A program made the position numbers and the translations under genes. Shown piece after piece: positions 29,477-29,513 of a DNA stretch of 29,513 nucleotides; positions within the stretch are counted from its first letter, which is position 1, and each line of letters begins with the position of its first letter. Origin of the DNA: a virus; IMG/VR virus record IMGVR_UViG_3300021959_000269, positions 1 through 29,513 of that record; one strand, written 5' to 3'. The notes beneath the pieces were generated by a model. That model did no database searches. It saw only the letters and a program-made list of their open reading frames with translations, and was not told where the DNA came from.

Positions 29477-29513
29477 TTACTCCAAATTGAATGTGTTAAA
29501 GTTATATTGGGAG
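29477..29513 (-). CDS. C-terminal end of an upstream gene (partial)
   Basis: An open frame enters from the right edge and ends S-Q-Y-N-F-N-T-F-N-L-E-stop, 6 bases before the fibre gene's ATG. The spacing fits the close packing of this strand, so it is probably the end of another tail gene. Twelve codons are too few to identify it, and chance is possible. Confidence 0.4.
   Translation of the reverse strand, partial: SQYNFNTFNLE

Noticed and set aside
1-29513. tRNA genes, insertion sequences, integrase or attachment site
   Set aside because: None seen on either strand by eye. No cloverleaf with T-arm, transposase, inverted-repeat-bounded element or integrase-like protein is present.

Overview
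The window reads as about 29.5 kb of a low-GC, T7-like podovirus genome. It most resembles marine phages of SAR11-type alphaproteobacteria (pelagiphages). This rests on the replication gene order (ssDNA-binding protein, primase-helicase, Pol I-type polymerase, exonuclease, endonuclease I), class I ribonucleotide reductase with glutaredoxin, a phage Hsp20, and small protein families typical of marine phage contigs. The phage group is an inference. No terminase, portal, major capsid or phage RNA polymerase gene lies in the window, so part of the genome is missing.

Rightward half (1-12139, + strand). A tightly overlapping run of small early genes (1-2563) includes a zinc-ribbon microprotein, a small lipoprotein, a small membrane protein and a putative nuclease-fold protein. 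Next comes a 400-base non-coding gap (2564-2965). It holds a strong host-type promoter, a 56-bp pure A/T tract, a highly structured candidate ncRNA with probable pseudoknots, and a second strong promoter. That promoter starts the replication operon: SSB, primase-helicase (with a probable second in-frame start that would give a T7 4B-like short form), DNA polymerase and a Cas4/RecB-type exonuclease. Another consensus promoter at 7953-7981 precedes glutaredoxin, endonuclease I, a conserved phage protein (DUF6378-like), NrdA and NrdB.

Leftward half (29513-12129, - strand). Transcribed right to left, it holds the end of an upstream gene, a C1q-like tail-fibre protein with a small companion, a Cys-rich microprotein, two secreted proteins, two small membrane/coiled-coil proteins, a protein with a 308-residue hendecad array, a membrane-active-looking virion protein, four small basic proteins, two further putative virion proteins, and a 1965-residue modular virion protein with a muramidase-like and a methyltransferase-like module. 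A separate minus-strand promoter overlaps the end of the giant gene and drives Hsp20, a small exported protein, a 37-residue membrane peptide and a holin-like protein. The two gene sets converge at 12129-12139.

How it works together: five near-perfect sigma-70 promoters suggest the host RNA polymerase transcribes the phage. The + strand block makes dNTPs and replicates DNA while breaking down host DNA. The - strand block builds the particle, its ejected proteins and its host-recognition and envelope-interacting proteins. The most novel-looking item is the structured RNA plus A/T tract at 2573-2898, which could be a regulatory RNA or part of a transcription-primed origin.
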